This document shows positions 25,790 to 35,634 of a stretch of DNA of 57,352 nt, one piece after another. The stretch lies in NCBI GenBank assembly GCA_937928005.1, contig CALFVD010000030.1, positions 1 through 57,352 of the forward strand. Reading direction: 5' to 3'. This stretch comes from an uncultured Neomegalonema sp. Its GTDB lineage: Bacteria; Pseudomonadota; Alphaproteobacteria; Rhodobacterales; Rhodobacteraceae. Every line of letters begins with the position of its first letter. Position 1 is the first letter of the stretch. Below the pieces are notes generated by a model, which did not search any database, had not been told where the DNA came from, and worked only from the letters and a program-made list of their open reading frames with translations. The translations under genes and the position numbers were made by a program.

Positions 25790-26712
25790 GCCGCCCGCGC
25801 CCCGAACAAGCCCTGTGGTCTGAATACCAGCACCATCGCCACCAGCAATGTCGCAAGAATCTTAGCAAGCGTTGCATCATAGAGCGTTGAAATGATGCCG
25901 TCCGACAGCCCAATGAACAGCGCCGCAACCAACGTCCCGCGTAGCGAGCCTAGCCCGCCAAGGATCACCACGATGAAAGACAGCAGCAGCGGATCGCCGC
26001 CCATAAGGTAGTCCGCCTGTCGTATCGGTACGATCAGCACTGCCCCGATGGCCGCCAGCCCCGCGCCCAGCGCAAACACCCCCGCATAGACCTTGTCGAC
26101 CGGAATGCCGAAAGCCTGCGCCGTCTCGCGGTCATACTGCGTTGCCCGCATCACCAGCCCGATGCGCGTGCGCGTCAGCACCAGCCAGACCACAAGCATC
26201 AGCGCAATCGCTGCCCCGACGACCACCAACTTGTAGCCCGAATACCCAAAATACGGTGTGGCTACGCGGAAATCGAAAGGAGCCTCAACCGGTCTTGCGT
26301 AGGGGCCGTAGAATGTCAACGCAAGTTGCTGAATAATATACAAAATCCCGATAGTAGCAACGATGGTTGCCTCCGGGTCATAGTTCAGCCGTTTCAGCAC
26401 CAGCCAATCCGTCGCCGCCGCAATCACCCCCACCACCAGCGGCGCAACAACTAGCGCGACGGCAAAGCCAAGCCAAGGCGGCCCGCCCGTCACCGCCGCC
26501 ACCCACGTCGTCACGAACCACGCCAACACTGCACCGAGCATGTAGAATTCCCCATGCGCAACATTCACCACCCGCATGATCCCGAACACGATGGAGAGGC
26601 CAAGCGCCGTCAGCGCCAGTACCGCCGCCAACACCGTCCCCTCCAGCACCCCGGCGAGGAGGAGCGCAGGGTGGGGTAGGTCGAAGGGGAGAAGGGCAAT
26701 CAGGTCTTCCAA
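25786..26712 (-). CDS. livH: Branched-chain-type ABC permease, LivH
   Basis: A 308-residue integral membrane protein. ALTALGLSIVFGIMRVVNVA near residue 35 and HGEFYMLGA are LivH signatures; VILGGLGSLRGTLVAALFIG near 252 is the cytoplasmic coupling loop. It starts inside the end of the upstream membrane protein gene (13-bp overlap) and overlaps livM by ATGA. Confidence 0.93.
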   Translation of the reverse strand: MEDLIALLPFDLPHPALLLAGVLEGTVLAAVLALTALGLSIVFGIMRVVNVAHGEFYMLGAVLAWFVTTWVAAVTGGPPWLGFAVALVVAPLVVGVIAAATDWLVLKRLNYDPEATIVATIGILYIIQQLALTFYGPYARPVEAPFDFRVATPYFGYSGYKLVVVGAAIALMLVVWLVLTRTRIGLVMRATQYDRETAQAFGIPVDKVYAGVFALGAGLAAIGAVLIVPIRQADYLMGGDPLLLSFIVVILGGLGSLRGTLVAALFIGLSDGIISTLYDATLAKILATLLVAMVLVFRPQGLFGARAA

Positions 26713-27128
26713 TGTGCCCTCGCGATTAGCATGGCACTCAACGACACAAGGAATACTCCAATCAACGTGTATGAGCCGATACAGCCTAAGTATATGCCTT
26801 CAATAACCGAGTCTATCACTGCGCTATCAAGGATCATCAGCATGATTGTCAGGCCCATCGTGAGAACAACGGGATAGGCGGCCCACCATTTTCGAAAATA
26901 CCAAGCCCAAACCCATAGGCACATCAGGACAATAGCGGATGGTGTTGTCAGGAAATACAGCAATTCGCCCAGAGCTGTTACCCGCTCGCCATCCCAGTCT
27001 GGGCGAATCTGTTCGCACGCTTCCGCGAGTGCCGGTACCGTTGTCAGCGTAGCGCACAAGAACAGAACCGAAGCATGAATACTGCGTTGGCGGTTTGATC
27101 TTACGGAAAGGCCGGAGGGCAAGTTCAC
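26700..27128 (-). CDS. Unknown small membrane protein in the liv operon
   Basis: A 142-residue protein. A signal-peptide-like stretch ends near ALAEACEQIRP, followed by three hydrophobic segments that include LTMGLTIMLMILDSAVID. No family recognised. It lies between the gene for the substrate-binding protein and livH, and its last 13 bases overlap the livH start, so it is probably translated with the permease. It could be an accessory subunit of the transporter or an insertion. The start at 27128 is the only upstream option I see; a later Met could also serve. Confidence 0.55.
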   Translation of the reverse strand: MNLPSGLSVRSNRQRSIHASVLFLCATLTTVPALAEACEQIRPDWDGERVTALGELLYFLTTPSAIVLMCLWVWAWYFRKWWAAYPVVLTMGLTIMLMILDSAVIDSVIEGIYLGCIGSYTLIGVFLVSLSAMLIARAHWKT

Positions 27129-27236
27129 GAGATTCGATCGTCTTTCAAGTAATCACCCCGCGAGTTGGTCACGGGGGCCGTATTTCAGCATGTGTGGAGT
27201 AATGGATTCCGCAGTCTAACGACGGAATGACAGCGC

Positions 27237-28538
27237 CTAGAACGACATCTTCGTGTAATCCACCTCATCCTCGTAATAGGTATCAAAGATCGATGTCTTA
27301 TGGACCGGCACCAGCTTTCCGCCTTCCACCCGGCTGATATGCTGATGCGCAAAGGCTTGGTGCGTGCGTGCGTTGAACAGCTTCGATCCTTGCGGATGCG
27401 CTTGGCTTTCGGGGAACACGTCCATGTTTTCAACGGTTTCGATCAGTGCCTGACGATCCTTCGGCCCCTTGTAATCCGCCGCCTCCATTCCCGCTTTTAG
27501 GATATGCAGCGTTTCCCAGCACCCGAACATATGCGCAAAGGTCGAAATATCCTTGGGGTCTGAAAGTGATGCACCGTTATTATCGACGCCCACAGCGGCA
27601 CGGTAGAACTTGTCATGCTCGCTCTGGTTCGGCCCCGCATAGCGCGGATACCCTTCCCAGAAATGCGACCCTTCTAGGAATTCAAGGCCCGGTGAAGCGA
27701 TATCCACCGCCTCAAGACTGTCGATGAAGCCGAAGATTTCGGGCCGGTCATCACCGAAATACTCACCCATCTCCTTCACGAAGGTCAACACGCCGGGGCC
27801 GACCATGACGTGATAGAGAACCTCGGTATCCTTCGGAATCTTTGGCAGATATTTGAAGAACGACGTTTCGCGCGGCGGTACGGCAATCTTGGCGATGACG
27901 TTTCCGCCCTGCCGCTCAATGGCCTCCGAGAAATAATCGCGGTGATCATGCCCGAATGCGAAATCGGGATAGATCATCGTGACCTTCTTACCCAGATTAT
28001 CGGCAACCCATGGGGCCATCGACTGCACCTGAGATTTTACGTCAGTGATGCCCGGTTGCAGCGTGTAACGGTTCAGCATCCCGCTCGCGACGTGATGCCC
28101 TTCCGACACCACGAAATAGGGCAGTTTCAACTCACCTGCGCGTGGTGCTGATCCGATCACCACATGGCTGAACAGCGTACCGAACGCCACATCGCATTCA
28201 TGTTTGTTAGCAAATTTTTCAATGACTTCCGCCCCACGTTTTGGGTCGGTTCCATCATCTTCAGCCACAATCTCAACGGGTCGCCCATTGATTCCGCCAT
28301 TATCGTTGATCAATTTGGCGGCGGCTTTCGTCGTGCGGTCGTACCAGCGACCATAGGCGGCCCCAATGCCGGTGCGATGAACCTGAAACCCGATCTTTAT
28401 CGGCGCGGAACTCTGGGCTTGAGCATAGCGTGCAGCCCCCGGCAGAAGTTGCGCCCCAGCGGCAACTGCGCCAATGGCGGCGGCCCCTTTCAATAGGGTC
28501 CGTCGATCCGTCTCGCGCGTCGTTTCATCGGCAGCCAT
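27237..28538 (-). CDS. ABC transporter substrate-binding protein (branched-chain type), Tat-exported
   Basis: A 433-residue periplasmic binding protein. The N-terminus has ETDRRTLLKGAAAIGAVAAG, a twin-arginine signal, and the mature domain begins IKIGFQVHRTGIGAAYGRWY. Motifs such as NGGINGRPVEIVAEDDGTD near residue 80 and MLNRYTLQPG are typical of the Leu/Ile/Val-binding (PBP1) family. It does not look like the urea-binding UrtA to me. The start is the ATG at 28538. It is the first gene of the transporter set on this strand. Substrate unknown: amino acids, amides or other nitrogen compounds are candidates. Confidence 0.9.
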   Translation of the reverse strand: MAADETTRETDRRTLLKGAAAIGAVAAGAQLLPGAARYAQAQSSAPIKIGFQVHRTGIGAAYGRWYDRTTKAAAKLINDNGGINGRPVEIVAEDDGTDPKRGAEVIEKFANKHECDVAFGTLFSHVVIGSAPRAGELKLPYFVVSEGHHVASGMLNRYTLQPGITDVKSQVQSMAPWVADNLGKKVTMIYPDFAFGHDHRDYFSEAIERQGGNVIAKIAVPPRETSFFKYLPKIPKDTEVLYHVMVGPGVLTFVKEMGEYFGDDRPEIFGFIDSLEAVDIASPGLEFLEGSHFWEGYPRYAGPNQSEHDKFYRAAVGVDNNGASLSDPKDISTFAHMFGCWETLHILKAGMEAADYKGPKDRQALIETVENMDVFPESQAHPQGSKLFNARTHQAFAHQHISRVEGGKLVPVHKTSIFDTYYEDEVDYTKMSF

Positions 28539-28609
28539 GGCACCCTCCGGCAAGTGTTCAATCCTGCCTGCAATGCTTTCTTGGCCTTGGTCAAAAGTCC
28601 AGCGGAATC

Positions 28610-29977
28610 CTATGCGATTAGGCGTTGTGGCTCATCGATTATGCGATGCGCGGGCAGGGCTAACGTCACCGTCGTCCCAAAATCCAGTACACTATCGATC
28701 ACGATTTCACCGTCCAATCGGCGCATGATCTCGCCGGTAATGGCCAGCCCCAGCCCCAATCCGCCCTTTGCTGCGCTGTAGCCGTCCGGGCCTACCTGCG
28801 CAAAGGGTTCACGGATACGTTGCAGGTCTTTTTCGGGAATACCACACCCCTCGTCCACGACACGTATGGCCCAGTCATTGCCCGCGCGTGTAAAGGTCAG
28901 ACCGATGGTGCCGCCCGGTGGACTGAATTTACCTGCATTGTTCAGTAGGTTGATCATTGCTTGGCATAACCGATCGTAATCCCCTCGCATCCGCGCCCCT
29001 CCGCTTTCATCGGTCCAGACGATGCGGATTGTTTCATTGAACAATGTTGAGGTGCTGGCTTTGGCGGCGGTTTGCATGGCATCGGCCACTTCAAAGACCG
29101 TTTCATGCCACCCCATTTTGCCTGCTTCGATGCGTGCTAAATCCAGCAAATCGTTAATATTGGAGAGTAAAATCCCGCCACTACGATGAATGTCGGCGAT
29201 GTATTCGCGGTATTTAGGTTGCTCGATCTTGCCGTATAATTCCAGCTTCATGGCTTCTGAAAAGCCCAAGATAGCGTTCATCGGCGTGCGTAGCTCATGG
29301 CTGATATTGGCGAGCATATGGTTTTTCGCTTCGTTCGCCTTGATTGCCGCTTCGCCCATGCGCAAAGCTTCGTCGCGTGCGTTGGCGAGCTGGTATTCCT
29401 TGCGCTTTTGATCCCGCTCCAACGATTCACGCGCATAGGAGCCGACGATCACCGACAGCGTCGTGACTGTCAGCAAAAACCCACTTGCATAGAGCGATAG
29501 GAGCGAAGTCTCCCCATAACCAACCGTTAACCAGAACCCAGTGTAGGCGGCGATACAGGTAATCGCCATCGTCCGAAACTGAGGCACGACCAAGCCGCCC
29601 CCAAAGATCTGGATCACACCGATAGCGAAGGGGTAATAGTCGGCGGCGGGTCCGCTCGCACAGACAATCATCGTCAGGATAGAGGCCGTGATGGTTGTGG
29701 AATATACGAATAGGTAGAATTCGCGCGTTTGGTGGCCCGTCGCTTTTGCGAATTTAGCCCACAGGTAAGACATCAGGATGACGGTGACGACACGTATTCC
29801 GATTAGGACTGATGCCGTATCTCCGCCCATCAATGGATCGAGGAAGCCAAATAGGGCATAAGTGATGATGCCGAGAAACATGAAAGTACGGCGCTGCACG
29901 AACTTGCGGCGGTCATTGGCTTCGTAATACGCCGCCTCGAATCCCTGATCGTCACCGAACAGTCTTAATCCGATCAT
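28610..29977 (-). CDS. Membrane-bound sensor histidine kinase
   Basis: A 455-residue kinase. The N-terminal ~190 residues contain about six membrane segments and no recognisable periplasmic sensor domain. The HisKA site is ANISHELRTPMNAILGF near residue 226. The HATPase domain shows QAMINLLNNAGKFSPPGG (N box), VVDEGCGIPEKD (G1) and GGLGLGLAI (G2). No response regulator gene is adjacent, so its partner is elsewhere. It lies upstream of the transporter's binding-protein gene on the same strand, which could mean regulation of uptake, but this is only position-based. Confidence 0.9.
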   Translation of the reverse strand: MIGLRLFGDDQGFEAAYYEANDRRKFVQRRTFMFLGIITYALFGFLDPLMGGDTASVLIGIRVVTVILMSYLWAKFAKATGHQTREFYLFVYSTTITASILTMIVCASGPAADYYPFAIGVIQIFGGGLVVPQFRTMAITCIAAYTGFWLTVGYGETSLLSLYASGFLLTVTTLSVIVGSYARESLERDQKRKEYQLANARDEALRMGEAAIKANEAKNHMLANISHELRTPMNAILGFSEAMKLELYGKIEQPKYREYIADIHRSGGILLSNINDLLDLARIEAGKMGWHETVFEVADAMQTAAKASTSTLFNETIRIVWTDESGGARMRGDYDRLCQAMINLLNNAGKFSPPGGTIGLTFTRAGNDWAIRVVDEGCGIPEKDLQRIREPFAQVGPDGYSAAKGGLGLGLAITGEIMRRLDGEIVIDSVLDFGTTVTLALPAHRIIDEPQRLIA

Positions 29978-30029
29978 CGCACTCCCCCCATATTGGGTAC
30001 GATACTACCGGAACTTTCGTAAAAAACGC

Positions 30030-31391
30030 TTACGCCCCTGTGGGTGCGGCCAATAACCAGAGGCCGAAAGCCGTATATCCGACCATAAGAAGCGAAAGCG
30101 GCATACCCCGGACCATCGCGGCGCGTTCGTTCTCGGATACACGCAACAATGCAGCATGGGCCAGCAGGACCGCCAGCATATGCCCGATGACGATTGCGCC
30201 TGATTGTGCTTGCCAGATTTTCTCCACCCCTTCGACGGTATTGAGAAACGAGGTGGAAACATGCGTTTCCTTCATGCCAACAAGGCGTTGCAAGGCGGCT
30301 TTGGCATATTGCCCATTGACCATCAGCGCCGTGATGTAATGCGCAACATGATAGGCAAGCGATATCGGTAGGATCGTTAGCGCCAAGCCGCCCGCCATTG
30401 CCGTGCCGTCTTTGCTACCTGCCCTGATACTGGCGAAAAAGGCGAACGCCAGCACGATCCAAGCGAGGATTAGTCCAATCGTATTGGGCATCACGACCGC
30501 TGACCGCCCCGGAAACTCCAGCGGGTTGACGCCGATTAATCCCAGCCATGTAAAGGTCTTGCTCAATCCATCAAAGGAGACGGTGGCGAGCGCCAACAGG
30601 ATAAACAATGCCCCACTTATTGGGATCGCGCGGCCATCGAGCACTGCAAAACCGGGAAAACCCACCCGCAGCGTAACGTCATCACTTTCTCGTGAAAGCT
30701 GTATCGGCGCTAACCGTGCAATGAAGCCAAAGAAGACCGAGAAACACTCTCCCCGTCGCGACCAATCTTCCCATCCAAATACTGCCCCTGCGAGGAAGGT
30801 GAAAAGGACATACCCACCCACTGTGCGCGCCAACACTTCGGGGTCTTCGGGGGATAGCGAGACATTCTCGAACCATGCAAACCCGAACATTAGCGCGATT
30901 GCGGGCGCATACCCCACCGCATCGGGTAGGCGTAGGATGCTTTTGCCTCCGCTCAGTGCAAAAACACCCGACCACGGGTTCACCAAAGCCCATAAATTAC
31001 CAAAAACCGCACAGAGCAGCGGTAATGCGACCCACCACAGCGTCCAGACCGATAGCGGTAGCAGGTTTTCCAAAGGATCATGCGTTCCGGTAAACCCGAT
31101 CCAGATCAATGCGGTAAGAATGCACGCACCAATCAGGCTTGTAACGATCTCGATGCGTGGCAATGCCCCCCGCCACAATATCCATCCTCGAAACATGCCG
31201 CTCGCCCATCGTGCGGGCATCAGCGCGGTGATGAGGACGGTTACTGCAACCGCTAATGTGCCCCCGATCAGATAATATCCCGTCGGCAGCAACAGCTTGA
31301 TCCCACTATCCTGCGCATGGGCGAGCGCCGCCTCACTCGAAAGGCAGAAGATGGTGAAAAGGGCACAAAACCCGAAAAAACAACGGATCAT
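30030..31391 (-). CDS. Multi-spanning membrane protein of unknown function
   Basis: A 453-residue protein with a likely signal or first membrane segment (MIRCFFGFCALFTIFCL) and about ten further hydrophobic segments, including LLLPTGYYLIGGTLAVAVTV and WWVALPLLCAVFGNLWALVN. Conserved-looking His residues lie in AYHVAHYITAL and VIGHMLAVLLAHAALL. I believe relatives are annotated as 'fenitrothion hydrolase' in some alphaproteobacteria, but nothing here shows that activity. The start is the ATG at 31391, preceded by AAAGGGGG; a frame from 31559 is longer but has less support. Confidence 0.7.
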   Translation of the reverse strand: MIRCFFGFCALFTIFCLSSEAALAHAQDSGIKLLLPTGYYLIGGTLAVAVTVLITALMPARWASGMFRGWILWRGALPRIEIVTSLIGACILTALIWIGFTGTHDPLENLLPLSVWTLWWVALPLLCAVFGNLWALVNPWSGVFALSGGKSILRLPDAVGYAPAIALMFGFAWFENVSLSPEDPEVLARTVGGYVLFTFLAGAVFGWEDWSRRGECFSVFFGFIARLAPIQLSRESDDVTLRVGFPGFAVLDGRAIPISGALFILLALATVSFDGLSKTFTWLGLIGVNPLEFPGRSAVVMPNTIGLILAWIVLAFAFFASIRAGSKDGTAMAGGLALTILPISLAYHVAHYITALMVNGQYAKAALQRLVGMKETHVSTSFLNTVEGVEKIWQAQSGAIVIGHMLAVLLAHAALLRVSENERAAMVRGMPLSLLMVGYTAFGLWLLAAPTGA

Positions 31392-31513
31392 CCGCCAACC
31401 CCCTTTTGCATCTCCGCATCTATGCGCAGCATCGCGAACAAAAGCCTGCCCGGTCAACGCCTTATTCACGCCGTTAGAGTGATGATCGTAGGAAGGTGGC
31501 CAAAACAGGCCGG

Positions 31514-32317
31514 ATGAGACGGAGATTGGATTTGCACGCTTTCGCACGCCCCCTTGCATGGCTCGCCTGCCTATTGCCCTTCGCCACCACTATGCCAGCG
31601 ACGGCGGCGGATTGCCTCGTCGATCCGGGTATCCTGTTTTCCAGTTGCGCGGGCGAGACGACGGCGCGGCTTGTCTTGACCGGCGAGCATGGTGTCGAGC
31701 CTGAACCCGGTATTCCCGGCCTGCACCGCGTCACGGTCACTGGCGCTTATACCAGCGGCGAAAAACGTGAGCCGGAAGGGTTGTTCATTGTCGCGGGCAA
31801 GGCGGTCGATCCGGTTCCACAAGGGTGGGACGGTGTGGCCGTGATCGACGCATCGGGCCGCTTGTCCCTGCATTACGCCAAGCGCGTCGATATGGGTGAT
31901 GAGCGTTGGAACCTGCGCAATAAACGCTCGCGTAAAGCCTTTGCAAAGACGGCGGCCCAGCGCGGCTGGTCGGCATTCCAGAGCCATATGCTTGTGATCG
32001 ACGGCAAGAACGACACCCGCCCCCGCGAGGGCGCACCCCGCTTTACCCGCCGTCTGCTCTACACGCTTGCGGATGGTACCATCGGCCTCTATGAGACGCC
32101 GCCCATGACCCTGCATGGGGCCGCCACCGCAATCATGGATGCCTTGTCCCCCGTCATGGCGTTCAACCTCGATATGGGCAGCTACGATTATTGCCGCCGC
32201 GATGCGGGCCAGCGCGTGGAGGATTGCGGCACGCTGCTGCCCTCCCAGACCGGCAAGCTATCGAACCTACTTGTGCTGTCACAAGTTCCCGGCAAGAAGG
32301 TCGCGGCGACGGAATAG
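31514..32317 (+). CDS. Exported protein, possibly phosphodiester-glycosidase-like
   Basis: A 267-residue protein with an N-terminal signal (LAWLACLLPFATTMPATAAD). The mature part contains AFQSHMLVIDGK near residue 155, FTRRLLYTLADGTIGLYET and MAFNLDMGSYDYC near 218. These resemble the DUF2233/NAGPA phosphodiester glycosidase fold, where a similar LDGG motif occurs near the C-terminus; here it reads LDMG, so this assignment is weak. The start is the ATG at 31514; an earlier in-frame start at 31496 is possible. Confidence 0.5.
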   Translation: MRRRLDLHAFARPLAWLACLLPFATTMPATAADCLVDPGILFSSCAGETTARLVLTGEHGVEPEPGIPGLHRVTVTGAYTSGEKREPEGLFIVAGKAVDPVPQGWDGVAVIDASGRLSLHYAKRVDMGDERWNLRNKRSRKAFAKTAAQRGWSAFQSHMLVIDGKNDTRPREGAPRFTRRLLYTLADGTIGLYETPPMTLHGAATAIMDALSPVMAFNLDMGSYDYCRRDAGQRVEDCGTLLPSQTGKLSNLLVLSQVPGKKVAATE

Positions 32318-32362
32318 GGCGTTTCCGCTTTCCTTTCGCTACGCCTTGCGTAGACAGTCCGC

Positions 32363-33571
32363 ATGGCGACTCTTCAATTCCTTCGCGCGAATATCCAATG
32401 GCTGGGGGCTGGGCTGCTGCTCGCCTTCGGGTCCAGCTTTGGCCAGACCTTCTTCATATCCCTCATGGGCGGCCAATACCGTGCGGAGCTTGGCCTGAGC
32501 CATGGTGAGTTCGGCGGCCTTTATATGGCCGCGACTCTGCTATCGGCCATCACCATCATCAAATTCGGCGGCAAGGCCGACAGTATTCCCGCCCGCCGCC
32601 TCGGCACGATGGTCCTTATCGGGCTGGCAGGCGCGTGCCTATTGATGTCGCAGGTGGTCAATGCCGCCATGCTGTTCGTCGCCATCTACCTGCTGCGCTT
32701 TCTCGGTCAGGGGATGCTGTCCCATGTCGAAGTCACCGCCATCGCCCGCTGGTTCGCCGCCACGCGGGGGAGGGCGCTGGCCATTGCCGGATGGGGGCAT
32801 CCCTTGGGCGAAGGCATCCTCCCTGCCGGGGTCGCATATCTGTTGACGGTGCTGGAATGGCGCAGCGTGTGGATCGTCATGGCGATCATCATCGTCGCCG
32901 TCATTGTCCCCGTCTATCTGCTGACCCTGCGCGGCGAGCGCCAGCCGCAGGGCACCGAGACGGCCCCTGAACTCCTCACCGGACTACGCGGCAAGCACTG
33001 GACCCGCGCCGAAGTCCTGCGCCACCCGCTGTTCTGGTGGCTGATTCCTGTATTGATGGGGTCGCCTCTGATTGGCACGTCGGTCCTGTTCCACCAAGCC
33101 CATATCGTGGAGATCAAGGGCTGGACGCTGGCGCAATACACAGCCGGATTCCCGGTCTATGCCGCCATGTCGATTATCACCTCGATGGTTTTCGGCGTGC
33201 TGGTCGACCGGTTTAGCGCCCGCGCGATGCTGCCCTTCTATCTGGTCCCGCTAGGGATCGGAATTGTCACGCTGGGCCTCTTGGACGCCCCGTGGGTTGC
33301 GCTGGTGGCGCTAGGGTCCATCGGGATGACGGCGGGGGCGGGGATAGCGACGGTGGGGGCGATGTGGGCCGAACTCTACGGCACGAAGAACCTCGGCTCG
33401 ATCCGCGCCCTCTCGATGGCCGGGATGGTCTTCTCCAGCGCCCTCGGCCCCGGCTTGACCGGCATCCTCATCGACCTCGGCATCGCCTTCGACACCCAAT
33501 GCCTATGGATGGGCCTCTACTGCCTCGCCATGACCCCGGTGATCGTGTGGCTAATGCGGCGGGAGGGGTGA
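32363..33571 (+). CDS. MFS transporter
   Basis: A 402-residue major facilitator with 12 hydrophobic segments in two six-helix halves, separated by a cytoplasmic loop around residue 195 (LRGERQPQGTETAPELL). GQTFFISLMGG near residue 27, the A-motif-like GGKADSIPARRLG near 67, and VFGVLVDRFSARAM near 275 support the family. RFLGQGMLSHVEVTAIARWF is typical of monocarboxylate or oxalate-type subgroups. Substrate unknown. It begins 45 bp after the exported protein gene. Confidence 0.88.
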   Translation: MATLQFLRANIQWLGAGLLLAFGSSFGQTFFISLMGGQYRAELGLSHGEFGGLYMAATLLSAITIIKFGGKADSIPARRLGTMVLIGLAGACLLMSQVVNAAMLFVAIYLLRFLGQGMLSHVEVTAIARWFAATRGRALAIAGWGHPLGEGILPAGVAYLLTVLEWRSVWIVMAIIIVAVIVPVYLLTLRGERQPQGTETAPELLTGLRGKHWTRAEVLRHPLFWWLIPVLMGSPLIGTSVLFHQAHIVEIKGWTLAQYTAGFPVYAAMSIITSMVFGVLVDRFSARAMLPFYLVPLGIGIVTLGLLDAPWVALVALGSIGMTAGAGIATVGAMWAELYGTKNLGSIRALSMAGMVFSSALGPGLTGILIDLGIAFDTQCLWMGLYCLAMTPVIVWLMRREG

Positions 33572-33686
33572 TGTTTCTCATCCAAAAAACTTCATTCGCA
33601 AGTCTTCGACAAAGATTTGACTCCTGCCAGGATTTCTGTGGCATTTTTCTTAAATAATATTGGTGTAAGGCTGCCCAATGATCGCG

Positions 33687-33761
33687 CTATGTAACCGTCT
33701 GACCCGCAGCTATTCCGAGCATCGAAAGAAACAAGGCGGAGAAGCCAGCGATAAGGGCCAT
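33687..33761 (-). CDS. Possible 24-residue membrane peptide downstream of lpdA
   Basis: Begins at an ATG five bases after the lpdA stop codon and encodes MALIAGFSALFLSMLG plus eight residues, a single hydrophobic helix. No convincing ribosome site. It could be a real small membrane protein or chance. The remainder of the spacer to the MFS gene (33572-33686) is AT-rich with no gene seen. Confidence 0.25.
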   Translation of the reverse strand: MALIAGFSALFLSMLGIAAGQTVT

Positions 33762-33766
33762 GAGTA

Positions 33767-35167
33767 TCACATATGGATTGCGCCGCTGCCGCAGGCCATG
33801 GCGGCCTCGCGCATGGCTTCGGATAGTGTGGGGTGGGCGTGGCAGGTGCGGGCGATGTCTTCTGCTGCTGCGCCGAACTCCATCGCCACGCAGTATTCGT
33901 GGATCAGCTCGCCCGCCGATGGGCCGATGACATGGACGCCAAGGATGCGGTCTGTCTGGGCATCGGCGATGACTTTTGCAAAACCGTCTGTGGCAAAATG
34001 GGCCTTGGCGCGGCCATTGGCCATGAAGGGGAATTTGCCGACCTTATAGGCGCGGCCCTGTTCTTTGAGCTGCTCTTCAGTCGCGCCGACATTGGCGACT
34101 TCTGGATCGGTGTAGATGACGCCGGGAATCAGATTGTATTCGATATGGGCATGCTGTCCGGCGATGTGTTCGGCGACGGCAACGCCTTCATCCTCGGCCT
34201 TATGGGCGAGCATGGGGCCGTCGATTACGTCACCAATGGCGTAGATGTCGTCGACATTCGTTTTCCACTTGGCATCGACTTCGACCTGACCACGCTTGCT
34301 GACGGTGATGCCTGCACCCTCCAGCCCCAGCCCGTCGGTATAGGCGCGGCGGCCCGTTGCCAGCAGGACGATATCGGCCTGGACCTTATGCTCGCTGTCA
34401 TCCTTACGGCTCTTATAGGTGACGACGAGCCGATCACCGCTGGCATCGACGCCCTGAACGGCGGATTCCATCGTGAATTGCAGCCCTTGCTTGGTGAGGA
34501 TTTTCTGGAATTGCTTGGAAATCTCGCCATCCATGCCGGGGGTGATATGGTCGAGATATTCGATGACCTGTACCTCGGACCCCAGACGCCGCCAGACGGA
34601 GCCTAGCTCCAGCCCGATCACGCCCGCACCGATTACGACCAGCTTTTTGGGGATAGTCTCCAGCGTCAGCGCGCCTGTGGAGGAGACGACGCGCTTTTCA
34701 TCGACCTCGACACCCGGCAGCGGGGCAGGCTCGGAGCCGGTGGCGATGACGATGTTCTTGCCCGCAAGCGTCTGGCTCTCGCCATTGTTCAGCTTGACCG
34801 CGACCTTGCCGGGAGCCTCGACCGTGGCCCAACCATCAATCCAATCGACCTTGTTTTTCTTGAACAGGAAGGCGACGCCGCCGGTCAATTGCTCGACCTG
34901 ATTGGCGCGGTACGCCTGCATCTTGCCCATGTCGATCTTTGGCTCGGCGATGATGCCCATATCGGCAAAATGGCCATCGGCTTCGGCGTAGAGATGCGAA
35001 GCGTGCAGCAGCGCCTTGGATGGGATGCAGCCGACATTCAGGCATGTGCCGCCCAGCGCGCCGCGCCCCTCGACACAGGCAACCTTCATGCCCAGTTGTG
35101 CCGCCCGGATCGCGCAGACATAGCCGCCCGGACCAGCCCCGATGACGATGAGATCGTAGTCAGCCAT
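33767..35167 (-). CDS. lpdA: Dihydrolipoyl dehydrogenase (E3)
   Basis: A 466-residue FAD/NAD disulfide oxidoreductase that regenerates lipoyl groups of 2-oxoacid dehydrogenase complexes or the glycine cleavage system. FAD site [17 protein letters not shown] near residue 9; redox-active disulfide [16 protein letters not shown] near 39; NAD site [19 protein letters not shown] near 178; second FAD motif [20 protein letters not shown] near 310; catalytic [10 protein letters not shown] near 445. Length is typical. No E1 or E2 gene lies next to it in this window. Glycine released by sarcosine oxidation could draw on it through glycine cleavage, which is inference. Confidence 0.97.
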   Translation of the reverse strand: MADYDLIVIGAGPGGYVCAIRAAQLGMKVACVEGRGALGGTCLNVGCIPSKALLHASHLYAEADGHFADMGIIAEPKIDMGKMQAYRANQVEQLTGGVAFLFKKNKVDWIDGWATVEAPGKVAVKLNNGESQTLAGKNIVIATGSEPAPLPGVEVDEKRVVSSTGALTLETIPKKLVVIGAGVIGLELGSVWRRLGSEVQVIEYLDHITPGMDGEISKQFQKILTKQGLQFTMESAVQGVDASGDRLVVTYKSRKDDSEHKVQADIVLLATGRRAYTDGLGLEGAGITVSKRGQVEVDAKWKTNVDDIYAIGDVIDGPMLAHKAEDEGVAVAEHIAGQHAHIEYNLIPGVIYTDPEVANVGATEEQLKEQGRAYKVGKFPFMANGRAKAHFATDGFAKVIADAQTDRILGVHVIGPSAGELIHEYCVAMEFGAAAEDIARTCHAHPTLSEAMREAAMACGSGAIHM

Positions 35168-35279
35168 TGCGTATCTCCGCCTTGATGCCTGAAGTCATTG
35201 TGCAGTGCCTATAACGCCGCGCGGATGCGGACAACCCCATGCGCCACAGGATTGCCGCATTGGCCAGAAATGATTTGGC

Positions 35280-35615
35280 ATGACCCGTACAAAAAACCTC
35301 ATCGCGCTCGCCCTGCTCACACTTGGAAGCGTCGCCCATGCGCAAGACGCGACCACGTCTTACGGCATTCCGCTTGCACCCGGTGAAATGATTATCGACG
35401 TGTATAACGCGCCGCCGGTCGTGCAAGTTCCCGCCGCCCCCAGCTACGCAACTGTGCCCTATATTGATGCGGGCGCGCGGGCCAACACATCACAACCCAT
35501 CGAGATCGACCGGGTGACGGGCCTGCCCCGTAATCAGTCGGGATGGTCGGGCGATACGGGCAGACCGGCGGGAATCGGGTGTTTTCCGCAGGGCGTCTGT
35601 ACGCATCTGAATTGA
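35280..35615 (+). CDS. Small exported protein of unknown function
   Basis: A 111-residue protein with a clean signal peptide (MTRTKNLIALALLTLGSVA, cleavage near AHA). The mature part is Pro/Ala-rich, with YGIPLAPGEMIIDVYNAPP and TGLPRNQSGWSGDTGRPAG. Two Cys near the C-terminus (GCFPQGVCTHLN) could form a disulfide. No family recognised. It is divergent from lpdA. Confidence 0.65.
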   Translation: MTRTKNLIALALLTLGSVAHAQDATTSYGIPLAPGEMIIDVYNAPPVVQVPAAPSYATVPYIDAGARANTSQPIEIDRVTGLPRNQSGWSGDTGRPAGIGCFPQGVCTHLN

Positions 35616-35634
35616 GAGTGTAGCGCGCGGGTCG

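Noticed and set aside
30403-31275. 290-codon plus-strand open frame opposite the membrane protein
   Set aside because: The opposite strand has coherent membrane segments; this frame gives a low-complexity polar product with no motif.
33833-34606. 257-codon plus-strand open frame opposite lpdA
   Set aside because: lpdA has all catalytic motifs in the other strand; the antisense product shows no family features.
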